64,000 bases of DNA from Variovorax sp. IB41 (lineage in GTDB: Bacteria > Pseudomonadota > Gammaproteobacteria > Burkholderiales > Burkholderiaceae_C): contig NZ_JAEFCB010000010.1 in NCBI RefSeq assembly GCF_016405905.1, positions 124,001-188,000 of the forward strand, in the 5' to 3' direction. Under the pieces are notes generated by a model. That model did no database searches, was not told the origin of the DNA, and saw nothing but the letters and a program-made list of their open reading frames with translations. The translations under genes and the position numbers were made by a program. Positions 8,045 to 19,155 of this stretch are shown here, in pieces. The number at the start of each line of letters is the position of its first letter. The first letter of the stretch is position 1.

Positions 8045-8063
8045 GTGCAGAGGAGGGGGCGGG

Positions 8064-9878
<1,815 letters not shown>

Positions 9879-10026
9879 TGCTTCATTCTAGAGGGCACCC
9901 CCTGCGGGTTACCTTTGGCAACGTTCTTCACAATGGCCAGTGCACCCCGTTTGCAATTGCCGCGTTCAATACACACAAGGGCGGTCCAGACCCGGACGCA
10001 GCCCTCCGAAACAAGGAGTCAACATC

Positions 10027-10377
10027 ATGAGCCTCACACGTTCCACCTTCTTCAAATGGGCCGCCGCGGGTGTCGTGGCAGCCGGGGCATTGTTTGCAGC
10101 CACCTCGGCCAGCGCGCGCAGCGACGTGAGCTGGTCGGTCGGTGTCGGCCTGCCGGGCGTGGCGGTCGGCGTGGGCGGTCCCGCCTACTACCCGGCACCG
10201 GTCTACGCACCGCCGGCCCCCGTGTACTACGCACCGCCGCCGGTCTACTACCGTCCGCCGCCGCCGGTGTACTACCGTCCGGCCCCGGTCTATTACGGCC
10301 CGCCGGCTTACTACGGTCCCCGCTACTACGGCGGTGGCTACTACCGCGGTGGTCACCGTCATGGCCACTGGCGCTAA
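10027..10377 (+). CDS. Exported proline/tyrosine-rich repeat protein
   Basis: A 116-residue secreted protein. Residues 1-30 form a signal peptide (FFKWAAAGVVAAGALFAATSASA). After a short VGLPGVAVGVGGP segment, the mature chain is almost entirely degenerate repeats built on PAPVYY, PPPVYY and RPPPPVYY. It ends in a Gly/Tyr/His/Arg-rich tail. Such low-complexity exported proteins occur widely in Burkholderiales, and their role is not established. ATG 10027 follows AAGGAG at good spacing. The 29 in-frame codons upstream look non-coding. A terminator follows. Confidence 0.75.
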   Translation: MSLTRSTFFKWAAAGVVAAGALFAATSASARSDVSWSVGVGLPGVAVGVGGPAYYPAPVYAPPAPVYYAPPPVYYRPPPPVYYRPAPVYYGPPAYYGPRYYGGGYYRGGHRHGHWR

Positions 10378-10404
10378 ATCGCCACACGATTCGTGACTGA
10401 ATGA

Positions 10405-10435
10405 AAAAAGCCGGCCTCCAAAGGGCCGGCTTTTT
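10405..10435. terminator. Bidirectional terminator between repeat protein and LytTR gene
   Basis: A perfect 12-bp stem (AAAAAGCCGGCC and GGCCGGCTTTTT) closes a 7-nt loop. It has the same upstream context, TGAATGAAAAA, and GCCGG core as the terminator at 8016, and again separates convergent genes. Confidence 0.9.
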
Positions 10436-10458
10436 CATGGACGCTCGCCGGGTGAATT

Positions 10459-11319
10459 TCACATCGCGCGAAAAAGATGCGCGTAGAGCCGGCTGACCGG
10501 AATCTTCTCGGCCCGCCCGCGCAGCATGAGATGCAGCTTGCCGGCCTCGTCGCGGTGCACCGATTCGATGACCGCGCTGCGCACCACCACCGCCCGATGC
10601 ACCTGCCAGAAGGTGTCGGCGTCGAGCTGGGTCAGCAACTGCTTGAGGGGTGTGCGGATCAGGTATTCGTGCGTGGCGGTAAGCACGCGCAGGTATTTGT
10701 CGGCCGCCTCGAAATACAGCACCTCGTCGATCGGCACCATGCGCACGGTCGTGCCGCCGGCATCGCTGGCGGCAATCATCCGCAGCGGTGCGGGCGCGGC
10801 TGCAGGCAAGGCACTACCGGCGCCGGCTGCTGCGAGCACCTGGCGCCACTGCGCAAGGGTTTGCTCGAGCGCCTCACCGGCCACGGCGGGCGAAGCGGAC
10901 GCCGAAGGCTGCCGCGCCGCCAGCGCCTGCTGCAGCCGCGCTACGGTCTTGCGCAACCGCTCGGGCTGCACGGGCTTGAGCACATAGTCAATCGCCTGCG
11001 CCTCGAAGGCGCGCGCGGCGTATTCGTCGTAGGCGGTGACGAACACCAGCTGCGGCATCGGCGCCTCGTCGGTGGGCCAGCTGTCGGCCAGTTCGGCGGC
11101 GGCGCCCAGGCCGTCGAGACCCGGCATGCGGATGTCGAAAAACAGCACCTGCGGCAAGAGGCGCAGCGCCTCGCGCACCGCGCTGCGGCCGTCGCCGGCG
11201 ATGGCGACGATCTGCAACCCGGGCCATGCGGCGGCCAGCTCGGCCTTGAGGGCTTGCGCCAGAAGCGGCTCGTCTTCGGCGATCAGTGCGGTGGGGTTCA
11301 TGGTTGTCATCGCATTCAA
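10459..11319 (-). CDS. LytTR-family response regulator
   Basis: A 286-residue transcription regulator. The receiver domain (residues 1-130) has the acidic pair in LIAEDEP, the phospho-acceptor aspartate in LFFDIRMPGLDG and the conserved lysine in YVLKPVQPERL. An Ala-rich linker of about 50 residues follows. A C-terminal LytTR domain then carries VLYFEAADKYLRV and FWQVHRAVVVRSAVIESV, where the DNA-contact histidine and arginine lie. The kinase gene ends at 11316, overlapping the start by four bases, so the pair is translationally coupled. Starts at 11310 or 11301 (MNPTALIAED) are also possible. Confidence 0.9.
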   Translation of the reverse strand: MNAMTTMNPTALIAEDEPLLAQALKAELAAAWPGLQIVAIAGDGRSAVREALRLLPQVLFFDIRMPGLDGLGAAAELADSWPTDEAPMPQLVFVTAYDEYAARAFEAQAIDYVLKPVQPERLRKTVARLQQALAARQPSASASPAVAGEALEQTLAQWRQVLAAAGAGSALPAAAPAPLRMIAASDAGGTTVRMVPIDEVLYFEAADKYLRVLTATHEYLIRTPLKQLLTQLDADTFWQVHRAVVVRSAVIESVHRDEAGKLHLMLRGRAEKIPVSRLYAHLFRAM

Positions 11320-12413
11320 GGGGCCGTCGCAGGCAGCGGAAAGCTCAGCGTCGCGCAGGTTCCGCCGGCCGGTGCCGCCGCAAGGCGCATCTCGCTCTGC
11401 GCGCCGAACACGGTGGCCAGTCGCTCGCGCACCTGTTCGAGCCCGAAGCCGCTGCCGCCTTCCTCAGCGTCAGAGGGCAACGCCGCATCGGGCCCGACGC
11501 CGGTGTCGTTCACTTCGATGACCAGCCGGTCCCCGTTCCTGCGCGCGCGCACGGCGATCTCGCCGCCCTCGACCTTGGGCTCCAGCCCATGGCGGATGCT
11601 GTTTTCCACCAGCGGCTGCAAGAGCAGCGGCGGCACGGGAATGTCGCGGAGGTCCTCGGGCAGATCGAGCGTGTAGCGCAGGCGCTCGCCCATGCGCACC
11701 GACATCAGTTCGAGGTAGTCAGCGAGCCGATCGAACTCGGCCGACAGCGGATGCGCCAGCGCGCGCGAGCCGCTCAGCGTCATGCGCAGGTAGCTGTTGA
11801 GCCGGTCGAGCATCGCCACTGCGCGCGGCGGATCGAGGGTGATCAGCACCCGCAGGTTCGCCAGCGTGTTGAACAGCATGTGCGGCTCCAGCTGCGTCTC
11901 CAGCAGCTTGAGCCGCGCCTCGGTCGCGTCGCGCTGCGCCAAATCGAGCTGGCTTCGCATGTGCTTGCTCTTGCCCAGGCTGAAGAAGAAATAGCACACG
12001 CCGGTGCTGGTGGCGAGCGTGATGACGATGCCCGTCATCAGCTTGTGCCCGGCGAAATCGAGAAAGTCGAACCGCGGCGCGCCGCTCCACGCGTCGCCGA
12101 TCAGGTTGCCCAGCACGAAGCCGATGGTCACGCCCGTGGCCACCAGGGCGATGCCTCTGAGGCCGTGCGGCCACAGCATTTCGCGGTGCCCGGTCAGCAC
12201 GAGCCGGCCGGCGTCGATGCACAGCCAACTGATCATCCCGATGGCCAGCGAATAGACCAGGTGGTCGGCCCAGCTGCCGTTGCCGTGGTCGGTCAGGGTC
12301 ATGGCGGTGGCGATGAGGCAGCAGAAGACGGCGGTGATCAGGCCATGCCGCAGCATGTCCCGCAGGTTCTCGGGGCGGAACCGGGGGCTGGCTGTGGCCT
12401 GGCCCTGGCTCAA
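11316..12413 (-). CDS. LytS/AlgZ-type sensor histidine kinase
   Basis: Membrane sensor kinase paired with the LytTR regulator. The N-terminal half has four hydrophobic helices (for example GLITAVFCCLIATAMTL and LVYSLAIGMISWLCIDAG). It is followed by a His_kinase domain with LLETQLEPHMLFNTLANLR, where the phospho-accepting histidine lies. A HATPase domain follows, with LLLQPLVENSIRHGL (N box), VNDTGVGP and GSGFGLEQVRERL. No ATG occurs before the first helix. I propose TTG 12413, whose TTGA overlaps the stop of the upstream 2TM gene. ATG 12356 is the alternative and would trim 19 residues. Confidence 0.85.
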   Translation of the reverse strand: MSQGQATASPRFRPENLRDMLRHGLITAVFCCLIATAMTLTDHGNGSWADHLVYSLAIGMISWLCIDAGRLVLTGHREMLWPHGLRGIALVATGVTIGFVLGNLIGDAWSGAPRFDFLDFAGHKLMTGIVITLATSTGVCYFFFSLGKSKHMRSQLDLAQRDATEARLKLLETQLEPHMLFNTLANLRVLITLDPPRAVAMLDRLNSYLRMTLSGSRALAHPLSAEFDRLADYLELMSVRMGERLRYTLDLPEDLRDIPVPPLLLQPLVENSIRHGLEPKVEGGEIAVRARRNGDRLVIEVNDTGVGPDAALPSDAEEGGSGFGLEQVRERLATVFGAQSEMRLAAAPAGGTCATLSFPLPATAP

Positions 12414-12706
12414 CGGTGGTCCCCGGCGCCCAGCGCGCGGCGCTCGCGTGCAACCAGCCGGTCGTAGAACCCGCCGCCGGGCGCGAGGAACCAGATCACC
12501 GCGCCGTGGATGACGAGGCCCAGGCCCCAGCCCATCAGCGGGTACATCGCCCAGGTGCGGCCGTTGGCGGCCGACAGCGTGACCAGCCCGAGGTTGACCA
12601 GCACGTAGACGAAGGCGTGGATGTACCAGCCCATCTTGGCGCCGGCGCGGCGGCGGGCGAGCTTCTCCAGGTTGGGCTGCGAAGCGTTGGAGGTGGTGGT
12701 GTTCAT
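12410..12706 (-). CDS. 2TM-domain small membrane protein
   Basis: A 98-residue protein with two membrane helices (WYIHAFVYVLVNLGLVTL and GWGLGLVIHGAVIWFL) and positively charged flanks. This matches the 2TM domain often found next to LytTR systems, where it may sense or tether. It overlaps the upstream fatty-acid hydroxylase gene by ATGA at 12703-12706. The downstream kinase start overlaps its stop. That places it firmly in a five-gene operon. Confidence 0.8.
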   Translation of the reverse strand: MNTTTSNASQPNLEKLARRRAGAKMGWYIHAFVYVLVNLGLVTLSAANGRTWAMYPLMGWGLGLVIHGAVIWFLAPGGGFYDRLVARERRALGAGDHR

Positions 12707-13650
12707 GACAACTCCTTGATTTGAACGGGAATGAAATCGGGTGCCGAAGGCGGCGTTGCGGGGCGGAGCGCCGCGCGTTGCCGCAGCTCTTCGGTGGTAT
12801 CACCGGGCCCATCCGGCCGCCAGCCCGGTGGCTTGACCAGATAGCCCACGAACGCACGCACCGAGCGCGCCGAGCGCAGGTCGCGCAGGAGCGCGCGCCA
12901 GTGGGTGAACTCGATCTCCAGGATGTTGTGCGAGGTGATCGGGTTCACCAGCCCGTAGCGGCAGGGAAGGTCGGCGCGCTCGGGAATGTAGGTGCCGAAG
13001 AGGCGGTCGAACACGGTGAGCACGCCGCCGTAGTTGCCGTCCAGGTATTCCAGGTTCGAGGCGTGGTGCACGCGGTGCGCCGAGGGCGTGTTGAACACCC
13101 ATTCGAGGGGCCCCAGGCGCGGAATCCACGTCGCATGAATCCAGAACTGGTAGAGCAGGTTCAGCGTGAGCATCAGCAGGATCACCTTGGGCGGCATGCC
13201 CAGCAGCGGCGCCAGCATGAAGAACAGCAGCGTGCCGGTGAGGCGGCCGGTCCAGCCGAAGCGGTAGGCGGCCGACAGGTTCAGCTGGTTCGGCGAATGG
13301 TGGATGGCGTGGGTGCACCAGAACCAGCGCACCCGGTGGGCCGCGCGGTGGTACCAGTAGTAGCAGAACTCCTGGCCGATGAAGCAGGCGACCCAGCCGC
13401 TCCAGTGGTCCATCGGCAGGGTGAAGAGGCGATGGTTCCAGAACCAGTCCATCGCGCCGCTCCAGAAGGCCACCGGCAGCAGCCAGCGCAGCGGGTATTC
13501 GCGCACCAGAAAGTCGAACACCGAGACGCCGGCCGCCTTCCAGTCGTAGCTGGCCCAGCCGTTGCGCCAGGAGAGCACCAGCGCCTCGAGGACCGAGGCG
13601 ACCAGCACCACCGTGACGGAGATCTTGAGGAGCAGAAAGAGCACGGTCAT
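12703..13650 (-). CDS. Sterol desaturase/fatty acid hydroxylase family protein
   Basis: A 315-residue inner-membrane di-iron oxygenase. Membrane helices occupy the first half. The histidine clusters of the superfamily are present: YHRAAHRVRW and THAIHHSPNQ in the middle, and HRVHHASNLEYLDGNYGG later. This fits the HxxxH, HxxHH, HxxHH layout that binds two irons. The substrate is probably a membrane lipid, but sterol, fatty acid or carotenoid cannot be told apart here. It is the second gene of an operon ending in a LytTR two-component system, which suggests the regulators respond to membrane state. Confidence 0.88.
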   Translation of the reverse strand: MTVLFLLLKISVTVVLVASVLEALVLSWRNGWASYDWKAAGVSVFDFLVREYPLRWLLPVAFWSGAMDWFWNHRLFTLPMDHWSGWVACFIGQEFCYYWYHRAAHRVRWFWCTHAIHHSPNQLNLSAAYRFGWTGRLTGTLLFFMLAPLLGMPPKVILLMLTLNLLYQFWIHATWIPRLGPLEWVFNTPSAHRVHHASNLEYLDGNYGGVLTVFDRLFGTYIPERADLPCRYGLVNPITSHNILEIEFTHWRALLRDLRSARSVRAFVGYLVKPPGWRPDGPGDTTEELRQRAALRPATPPSAPDFIPVQIKELS

Positions 13651-13695
13651 GGCGGTTCCTGGCGAGGCTGGGCGCGCGGGGCTGGGGCTTGGATC

Positions 13696-14217
13696 TTAGG
13701 CCGCGCGCACGCCGGTGGCGACAGCGTCGGTGGCGATCGCCAGCTTCCACAGCCGCACGGCGCGGGCCGCGAAGATGCCGCTGAAGGCACCGTAGAGCGT
13801 CGGGATGGCCAGGGCGAAGACCGCCTGTTGGCGCAGCTCGGGGTGCATGGCGAGCGAGGCGCCCACGACATACTTGGTCAGGAAGATGCCCATCATGAGC
13901 GCGAGCGGCACGGCGCTCCCGGCCACATGAAACGTGCGGGCCGCCGCGTCGAAGCGGGTTGTGGCCGGCAGGGGACGCTGCAGCACCAGCGCCATCAGCA
14001 CCGCGGCCGCAGCCGCCCAGCCCAACAGGGCGCCCAGCGAATCGCCGAAGGCCGAGAGCACGCCGAAGACCGACAGGCCGCCCATGACAATGGGCATCAG
14101 CGTGACGCGGGTGAGGCTCACGCTGTTCGAGAGCAGTTGCTTGGCGCCGAGCCAGACGAGCAGCACGAAGACGGCGAACACCCACTTGGGCGTGTGAAGA
14201 AGGATCTGCAGCAGCAT
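13696..14217 (-). CDS. Multi-spanning membrane protein (DUF6622-like)
   Basis: A 173-residue integral membrane protein with about five or six hydrophobic helices and almost no large loops. It begins MLLQILLHTPKWVFAVFVLLVWLG. The LLHTPxWVxxxFxxLxxLG opening and overall length recall a family of unnamed proteobacterial membrane proteins. ATG 14217 is chosen because the 30 upstream in-frame codons look non-coding. The next gene starts 45 bp downstream. It seems to lead the operon with the hydroxylase, 2TM protein, kinase and regulator. No function can be assigned. Confidence 0.68.
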   Translation of the reverse strand: MLLQILLHTPKWVFAVFVLLVWLGAKQLLSNSVSLTRVTLMPIVMGGLSVFGVLSAFGDSLGALLGWAAAAAVLMALVLQRPLPATTRFDAAARTFHVAGSAVPLALMMGIFLTKYVVGASLAMHPELRQQAVFALAIPTLYGAFSGIFAARAVRLWKLAIATDAVATGVRAA

Positions 14218-14466
14218 GGTGGGTTCTCCGATGAAAGGTATGTGAGTTGTGAGCGGGGAAGCGATGGGCGGACTGTGCCGACGCGCCGCGCCAGCGGCCA
14301 CCGCCATGCGACGAAATGCAGGAGAACGGCGCGAGGCGCCTGCGGACAGCGTGAACTGCGGCCGCCGGCGCGAGCTTTACCGCCGCTTTACGGCACAGCA
14401 AACTGCGGTACTACCATTCGGCGCTGTACTCTAGGCCGCACCCTTCGCACCCTCCCGACGCATCCC

Positions 14467-15969
14467 ATGGACCCCAAAACTCCCCCCGAGCCCCTGCCGC
14501 CCACCGTGTCGCCGACACATCCTCCGGTACGCAGGCGGCGGTGGCTGGGGTGGCTGTTGACCCTGGCGCTGCTCGTGGCCCTGGGCGGCGGTGCGTGGTA
14601 CCTGATCCAGCGCTCGAAAGCGCCGGCGGCCGGCCCCGGCGGGCCGGGCGGCCCTGGCGCCGGGCGAGCGGGCGGTGGCGGTCCTGGTGGGCGGGGCGGT
14701 GGCGGCGGTGCAGCCGCCAACACGGTCGGCGTCGCCACTGCGCGGCAGGCCGACATTCCGGTGCAGCTCGAAGCGCTGGGCACGGTCACCCCGCTGGCCA
14801 ATGTCACGGTGCAGCCGCAGGTCTCGGGCGTGCTCACCGAGGTGCTCTTCAAGGAAGGGCAGATGGTCAAGAAGGGCGAGGTGCTCGCCACCATCGATCC
14901 GGCGCCGTTCCAGAACGCGCTGGCGCAGGCCAGCGGCGCACGCCAGCGCGACGAGGCCCAGCTGGCCGCGGCGCGCGTCACGCTGCAGCGCTACCAGACG
15001 CTGCTCGGCCAGGACTCCATCGCCCGGCAGGACGTCGACACGCAGGCCGCGCTGGTCAAGCAGCTCGAAGGCACGGTCGCCATCGACCGCGCCAACGAAG
15101 GCACGGCACGGCTGAACCTCACCTGGAGCCGCATCACCGCGCCGGTGAGCGGGCGCATCGGCTTGCGGCCGGTGGACGCTGGCAACTACATCTCCACCGG
15201 CACCACCGGCGGCGTGGCGGTCATCACGCAGATCGCGCCCATCGACGTCGAGTTCTCGGTGCCGCAAGACCGCGTGCCCGAAGTGCAGGAGCGCCTCGCG
15301 CAGGGCGCGCAGCTGGAGGCCACGGCCTTCGACCGCACCCGCACGCGCCAGCTCGCCCGGGGCATGTTCTCCACGCTGGACAACCTGGTCGACACGCAGA
15401 CCGGCACCGTCAAGTCGAAGGCCCGTTTCTCCAATGCCGACGGCGCGCTGTTCCCGAACCAGTTCGTCAACCTGCGGCTCCTGCTGCGCACCGTGAGCAG
15501 CGCGGTGGTAGTGCCGGTGACGGCGCTGCGCCACGGGCCCAACGGCGACTATGTGTACGTGGTGAACGAAGACAACACCGTCTCGCAACGCCCCGTGACG
15601 CGCGGCGAATCGAGCGTGGACAACGTGGCCGTCATGTCGGGCCTGAAGGCCGGCGAGCAGGTCGTGACCGAAGGCGGCGACCGCCTGAAGGACGGCGCCC
15701 GCGTGCAGACCCAGGCCGACCGGCCGGCCACGCCGGCTTCGGGCGCCGCATCGGGCGCGCGCCGCGGCAACCGCGAAGGCGGGCGGCGGGGCGAGCGCGG
15801 CAACAGGGAAGGCGGGCAGCGCCAGCAAGGCGGTGCCGGTGCAGCCGAGGGCGGAGGCGCCGCGCCGCCGAGCCAGCCGATCGAGTCGGCCACGCCGCCG
15901 GCCGGCGCGCCCGTGCCCCCGGCCACGCCGACCGTTCCGCCCACGCCCGCCAACGGCCCGGCACGCTGA
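14467..15969 (+). CDS. mdtA: RND efflux periplasmic adaptor, MdtA-like
   Basis: A 500-residue membrane fusion protein that bridges inner-membrane pumps and the outer membrane channel. After a cytoplasmic start and one membrane anchor (LGWLLTLALLVALGGGAWYL), a Gly-rich linker lies at about residues 55-80. The barrel-sandwich/lipoyl domain follows (VQPQVSGVLTEVLFKEGQMV), then an alpha-hairpin, and WSRITAPVSGRIGLRPVDAG, an MFP signature. The C-terminal 90 residues are a disordered tail rich in Gly, Arg, Pro and Ala, longer than in E. coli MdtA. It leads an operon with two permeases and an outer membrane factor. Confidence 0.92.
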   Translation: MDPKTPPEPLPPTVSPTHPPVRRRRWLGWLLTLALLVALGGGAWYLIQRSKAPAAGPGGPGGPGAGRAGGGGPGGRGGGGGAAANTVGVATARQADIPVQLEALGTVTPLANVTVQPQVSGVLTEVLFKEGQMVKKGEVLATIDPAPFQNALAQASGARQRDEAQLAAARVTLQRYQTLLGQDSIARQDVDTQAALVKQLEGTVAIDRANEGTARLNLTWSRITAPVSGRIGLRPVDAGNYISTGTTGGVAVITQIAPIDVEFSVPQDRVPEVQERLAQGAQLEATAFDRTRTRQLARGMFSTLDNLVDTQTGTVKSKARFSNADGALFPNQFVNLRLLLRTVSSAVVVPVTALRHGPNGDYVYVVNEDNTVSQRPVTRGESSVDNVAVMSGLKAGEQVVTEGGDRLKDGARVQTQADRPATPASGAASGARRGNREGGRRGERGNREGGQRQQGGAGAAEGGGAAPPSQPIESATPPAGAPVPPATPTVPPTPANGPAR

Positions 15970-15996
15970 GGCGGGCTTGCCGCAGCCACGCGCACG

Positions 15997-18900
15997 ATGA
16001 GCCCCTCACGCCCCTTCATCCTTCGCCCGGTGGCGACCTCGCTGCTGATGGTCGCCATCGTGCTGGCCGGCCTGGTCGCGTTCCGCTTCCTGCCGCTGTC
16101 GGCCCTGCCGCAGGTCGACTACCCGACCATCCAGGTGCAGACGCTCTACCCCGGGGCCAGCCCCGAGGTGATGAGCAACACCGTCACCGCGCCGCTGGAG
16201 CGCCAGTTCGGCCAGATGTCGGGCCTGGACCGCATGAGCTCGACCAGCGCGGCGGGCGTGTCGATCGTCACGCTGCAGTTCTCGCTCGGCCAGACGCTGG
16301 ACGTGGCCGAGCAGGAAGTGCAGGCCGCCATCAACGCCGGCGGCTCGCTGCTGCCGGCCGACCTGCCCGCGCCGCCGGTGTACGCCAAGGTCAATCCGGC
16401 CGACGCGCCGGTGCTGACGCTGGCCATCACGTCCGACACGCTGCCGCTCACCGAGGTGCAGAACCTCGTGAACACACGCCTCGCGCAAAAGATCAGCCAG
16501 GTCTCGGGCGTGGGGCTCGTGTCATTGAGCGGCGGGCAGCGGCCTGCCGTGCGCATCCAGGCCAACACGCAGGCGCTGGCGGCCAACGGCATCGGGCTGG
16601 ATACGCTGCGCACCGCCATCAGCGCGGCCAATTCCAACGGCGCCAAGGGCAGCTTCGACGGCCCCAAGCGCGCCTACACCATCAACTCGAACGACCAGCT
16701 GCTCACCGTCGAGGACTACAAGAACCTCATCGTCAGCTACAAGAACGGCGCGCCGATCCGCATGGTCGATGTGGCGCAGGTGGTCAACAGCGCCGAGAAC
16801 ACGCAACTCGGTGCCTGGGCCGGCACCAAGGCGGCCGACGGCGGTGAGGGCAAGCTCACCCCGGCCATCATCCTGAACGTGCAGCGCCAGCCCGGCGCGA
16901 ACGTGATCGCCACCGTCAACGCCATCAAGAAGCAGCTGCCCGAGCTGCAGGCGGGCTTTCCCGCGGGCCTGAAGATCGAAGTGCTGAGCGACCGCACGGC
17001 CGGCATCCGCGCCTCGGTGCAGCACGTGGAGATGGAACTGGTGCTGGCCGTGGTGCTGGTGGTGCTGGTGATCTTCGCGTTCCTCGGCAGCCTGCGCGCC
17101 ACCGTCATCGCGAGCATCGCGGTGCCCATTTCGCTCATCGGCACGCTGGGGCTCATGTACCTCCTGGGCTACAGCCTCAACAACCTGAGCCTGATGGCGC
17201 TCACCATCGCCACCGGCTTCGTGGTGGACGACGCGATCGTGATGATCGAGAACATCGCGCGCTACATCGAGGAGGGCGAGAAACCATTGCAAGCCGCGTT
17301 CAAGGGCGCGACGCAGATCGGGTTCACGATCATTTCTCTGACGGTATCGCTCATCGCGGTGCTGATTCCGCTGCTCTTCATGGGCGACGTGGTGGGGCGT
17401 CTGTTCCGCGAATTCGCTGTGACGCTGGCCATCACCATCCTGATCTCGGCCGTGGTGTCGCTCACGCTGGTGCCGATGATGTCGGCGCGCTGGCTCAAGC
17501 ACGAGCCCAAGAAGGAGCCGGGCGGCACAGGTTTCGGCGCACGCGCGCAGCGTTTCTTCGACGGCGTGATGGTGCGCTACGACCGCTCGCTGCACTGGGT
17601 GATCGACCACCAGCCGCTCACGCTGCTGGTCGCTTTGCTCACCATGGTGCTCACGGTGGTGCTGTACCTCACGATTCCCAAGGGCCTGTTTCCCACGCAG
17701 GACACCGGCCAGCTGCAAGGCCGCATCCAGGCGGCGCAGGACGTGTCGTTCGACCGCATGGCGCAACTGCAGCAGCAGGCGGCGCGCGCGCTCCTCGACG
17801 ACCCCGACGTGGAGAACTTGAGTTCCTTCGTCGGCGTGGACGCCGCCAACAACACCATGCTGCACACCGGCAGCATGCTCATCAACCTGAAGGGCAGCCA
17901 CGACAGCCAGCAGGAAGTGATGGACCGGTTGCGCGAGCGCGTGCGCCAGGTGGCCGGCGTCACGCTGTACCTGCAGCCCACGCAGGACCTGACCATCGAC
18001 GCCGAGACCGGCCCGACCGAATACCGCGTGTCGCTCGAAGGCGTGAACAGCGCGCTCATCACCGAGTGGATGCAGAAGCTGGTCGCGAAGCTGCAGGACT
18101 CGCCGAAGGTGCGCAACGTGAGCAGCGACGCCGGCGCGCAGGGCCTGGCCGCGTTCGTGAATGTGAACCGCGACACCGCGGCTCGCCTCTCGATCACCGC
18201 GAGCACGGTGGACGACGCGCTCTACAGCGCCTTCGGCCAGCGCATCGTCTCGACCATCTTCACCGAGACCAACCAGTACCGCGTGATTCTCGAAGCGCGG
18301 CCCGGCATGGTGAACACGCCGCAGACGCTCGGGCAACTGAACCTGATCGCTGGCTCCGGCACCGCCACGCCGCTGGCCGCGATCGCCGATATCTCGGAGC
18401 AGCAGGCGCCGCTGCAGATCACGCACGTGGCGCAGTACCCGGCGAGCACGCTGAACTTCGACACCGCGCCGGGCGTGTCGCTCGGGCAATCGGTCGATGC
18501 GATCCGCGCGGCGGCCAAGGAAATCGGCATGCCCAGCAGCATCACGATGACCTTCCTCGGCGCGTCGGGCGCTTACGAGCGGTCGCTGTCGAATCAGCTG
18601 TGGCTCATTCTTGCGGCGATCGTTTGCGTGTACATCGTGCTCGGGGTGCTGTACGAGAGCTACGTGCATCCGCTGACGATCCTGTCGACGCTGCCCTCCG
18701 CGGGTGTGGGCGCCTTGCTGGCGTTGATGATCACGGGCAATGACCTGGGGGTGATCGGGATCATCGGGATCATCCTGCTGATCGGCATCGTGAAGAAGAA
18801 CGCGATCATGATGATCGACTTTGCGATCGATGCGGAGCGGACGGAAGGGAAGTCGCCTCGGGAGGCGATTCACCAGGCGGCACTGTTGCGGTTCAGGCCT

Positions 18901-19122
18901 ATCTTGATGACGACGCTCGCTGCGTTGTTTGCTGCTGTGCCTTTGATGCTGAGCTTTGGTGAGGGTGCCGAGTTGCGGCGGCCGCTGGGGCTCGCGATCT
19001 TCGGCGGGTTGATCGTCAGTCAGCTGCTGACGCTGTTCACTACGCCTGTTATTTATCTGGCGTTCGATCGGCTTGGCGGAGGGAGCTCGCGGCGGGCGGT
19101 GATCGAGGAGGAAGCGGCTTGA
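15997..19122 (+). CDS. mdtB: RND efflux permease, MdtB-like
   Basis: A 1041-residue inner-membrane proton/drug antiporter with 12 membrane helices and two large periplasmic loops, the usual length. It opens MSPSRPFILRPVATSLLMVAI. The proton-relay acidic pair is in helix 4 (TGFVVDDAIVMIEN), and the pattern repeats in the second half (IVKKNAIMMIDFAID). The presence of two adjacent permeases marks the heteromeric MdtBC type, in which B and C form a trimer together. It begins 27 bp after the adaptor. The operon is then interrupted by an 826-bp spacer before the second permease. Confidence 0.93.
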   Translation: MSPSRPFILRPVATSLLMVAIVLAGLVAFRFLPLSALPQVDYPTIQVQTLYPGASPEVMSNTVTAPLERQFGQMSGLDRMSSTSAAGVSIVTLQFSLGQTLDVAEQEVQAAINAGGSLLPADLPAPPVYAKVNPADAPVLTLAITSDTLPLTEVQNLVNTRLAQKISQVSGVGLVSLSGGQRPAVRIQANTQALAANGIGLDTLRTAISAANSNGAKGSFDGPKRAYTINSNDQLLTVEDYKNLIVSYKNGAPIRMVDVAQVVNSAENTQLGAWAGTKAADGGEGKLTPAIILNVQRQPGANVIATVNAIKKQLPELQAGFPAGLKIEVLSDRTAGIRASVQHVEMELVLAVVLVVLVIFAFLGSLRATVIASIAVPISLIGTLGLMYLLGYSLNNLSLMALTIATGFVVDDAIVMIENIARYIEEGEKPLQAAFKGATQIGFTIISLTVSLIAVLIPLLFMGDVVGRLFREFAVTLAITILISAVVSLTLVPMMSARWLKHEPKKEPGGTGFGARAQRFFDGVMVRYDRSLHWVIDHQPLTLLVALLTMVLTVVLYLTIPKGLFPTQDTGQLQGRIQAAQDVSFDRMAQLQQQAARALLDDPDVENLSSFVGVDAANNTMLHTGSMLINLKGSHDSQQEVMDRLRERVRQVAGVTLYLQPTQDLTIDAETGPTEYRVSLEGVNSALITEWMQKLVAKLQDSPKVRNVSSDAGAQGLAAFVNVNRDTAARLSITASTVDDALYSAFGQRIVSTIFTETNQYRVILEARPGMVNTPQTLGQLNLIAGSGTATPLAAIADISEQQAPLQITHVAQYPASTLNFDTAPGVSLGQSVDAIRAAAKEIGMPSSITMTFLGASGAYERSLSNQLWLILAAIVCVYIVLGVLYESYVHPLTILSTLPSAGVGALLALMITGNDLGVIGIIGIILLIGIVKKNAIMMIDFAIDAERTEGKSPREAIHQAALLRFRPILMTTLAALFAAVPLMLSFGEGAELRRPLGLAIFGGLIVSQLLTLFTTPVIYLAFDRLGGGSSRRAVIEEEAA

Positions 19123-19155
19123 TCCGTTTTGCCTTCTGTTCTTCGTTTTCTTCCC

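Noticed and set aside
10180..10350. Possible CRISPR-like or minisatellite array
   Set aside because: The repeats are degenerate codons for PVYY units in a clear exported protein, with no uniform spacer.
12721..14466. N-terminal 582 codons of the long frame that ends with the MdtA-like adaptor
   Set aside because: They lie antisense to the hydroxylase and membrane-protein genes and have no domain; the adaptor's normal start is ATG 14467.
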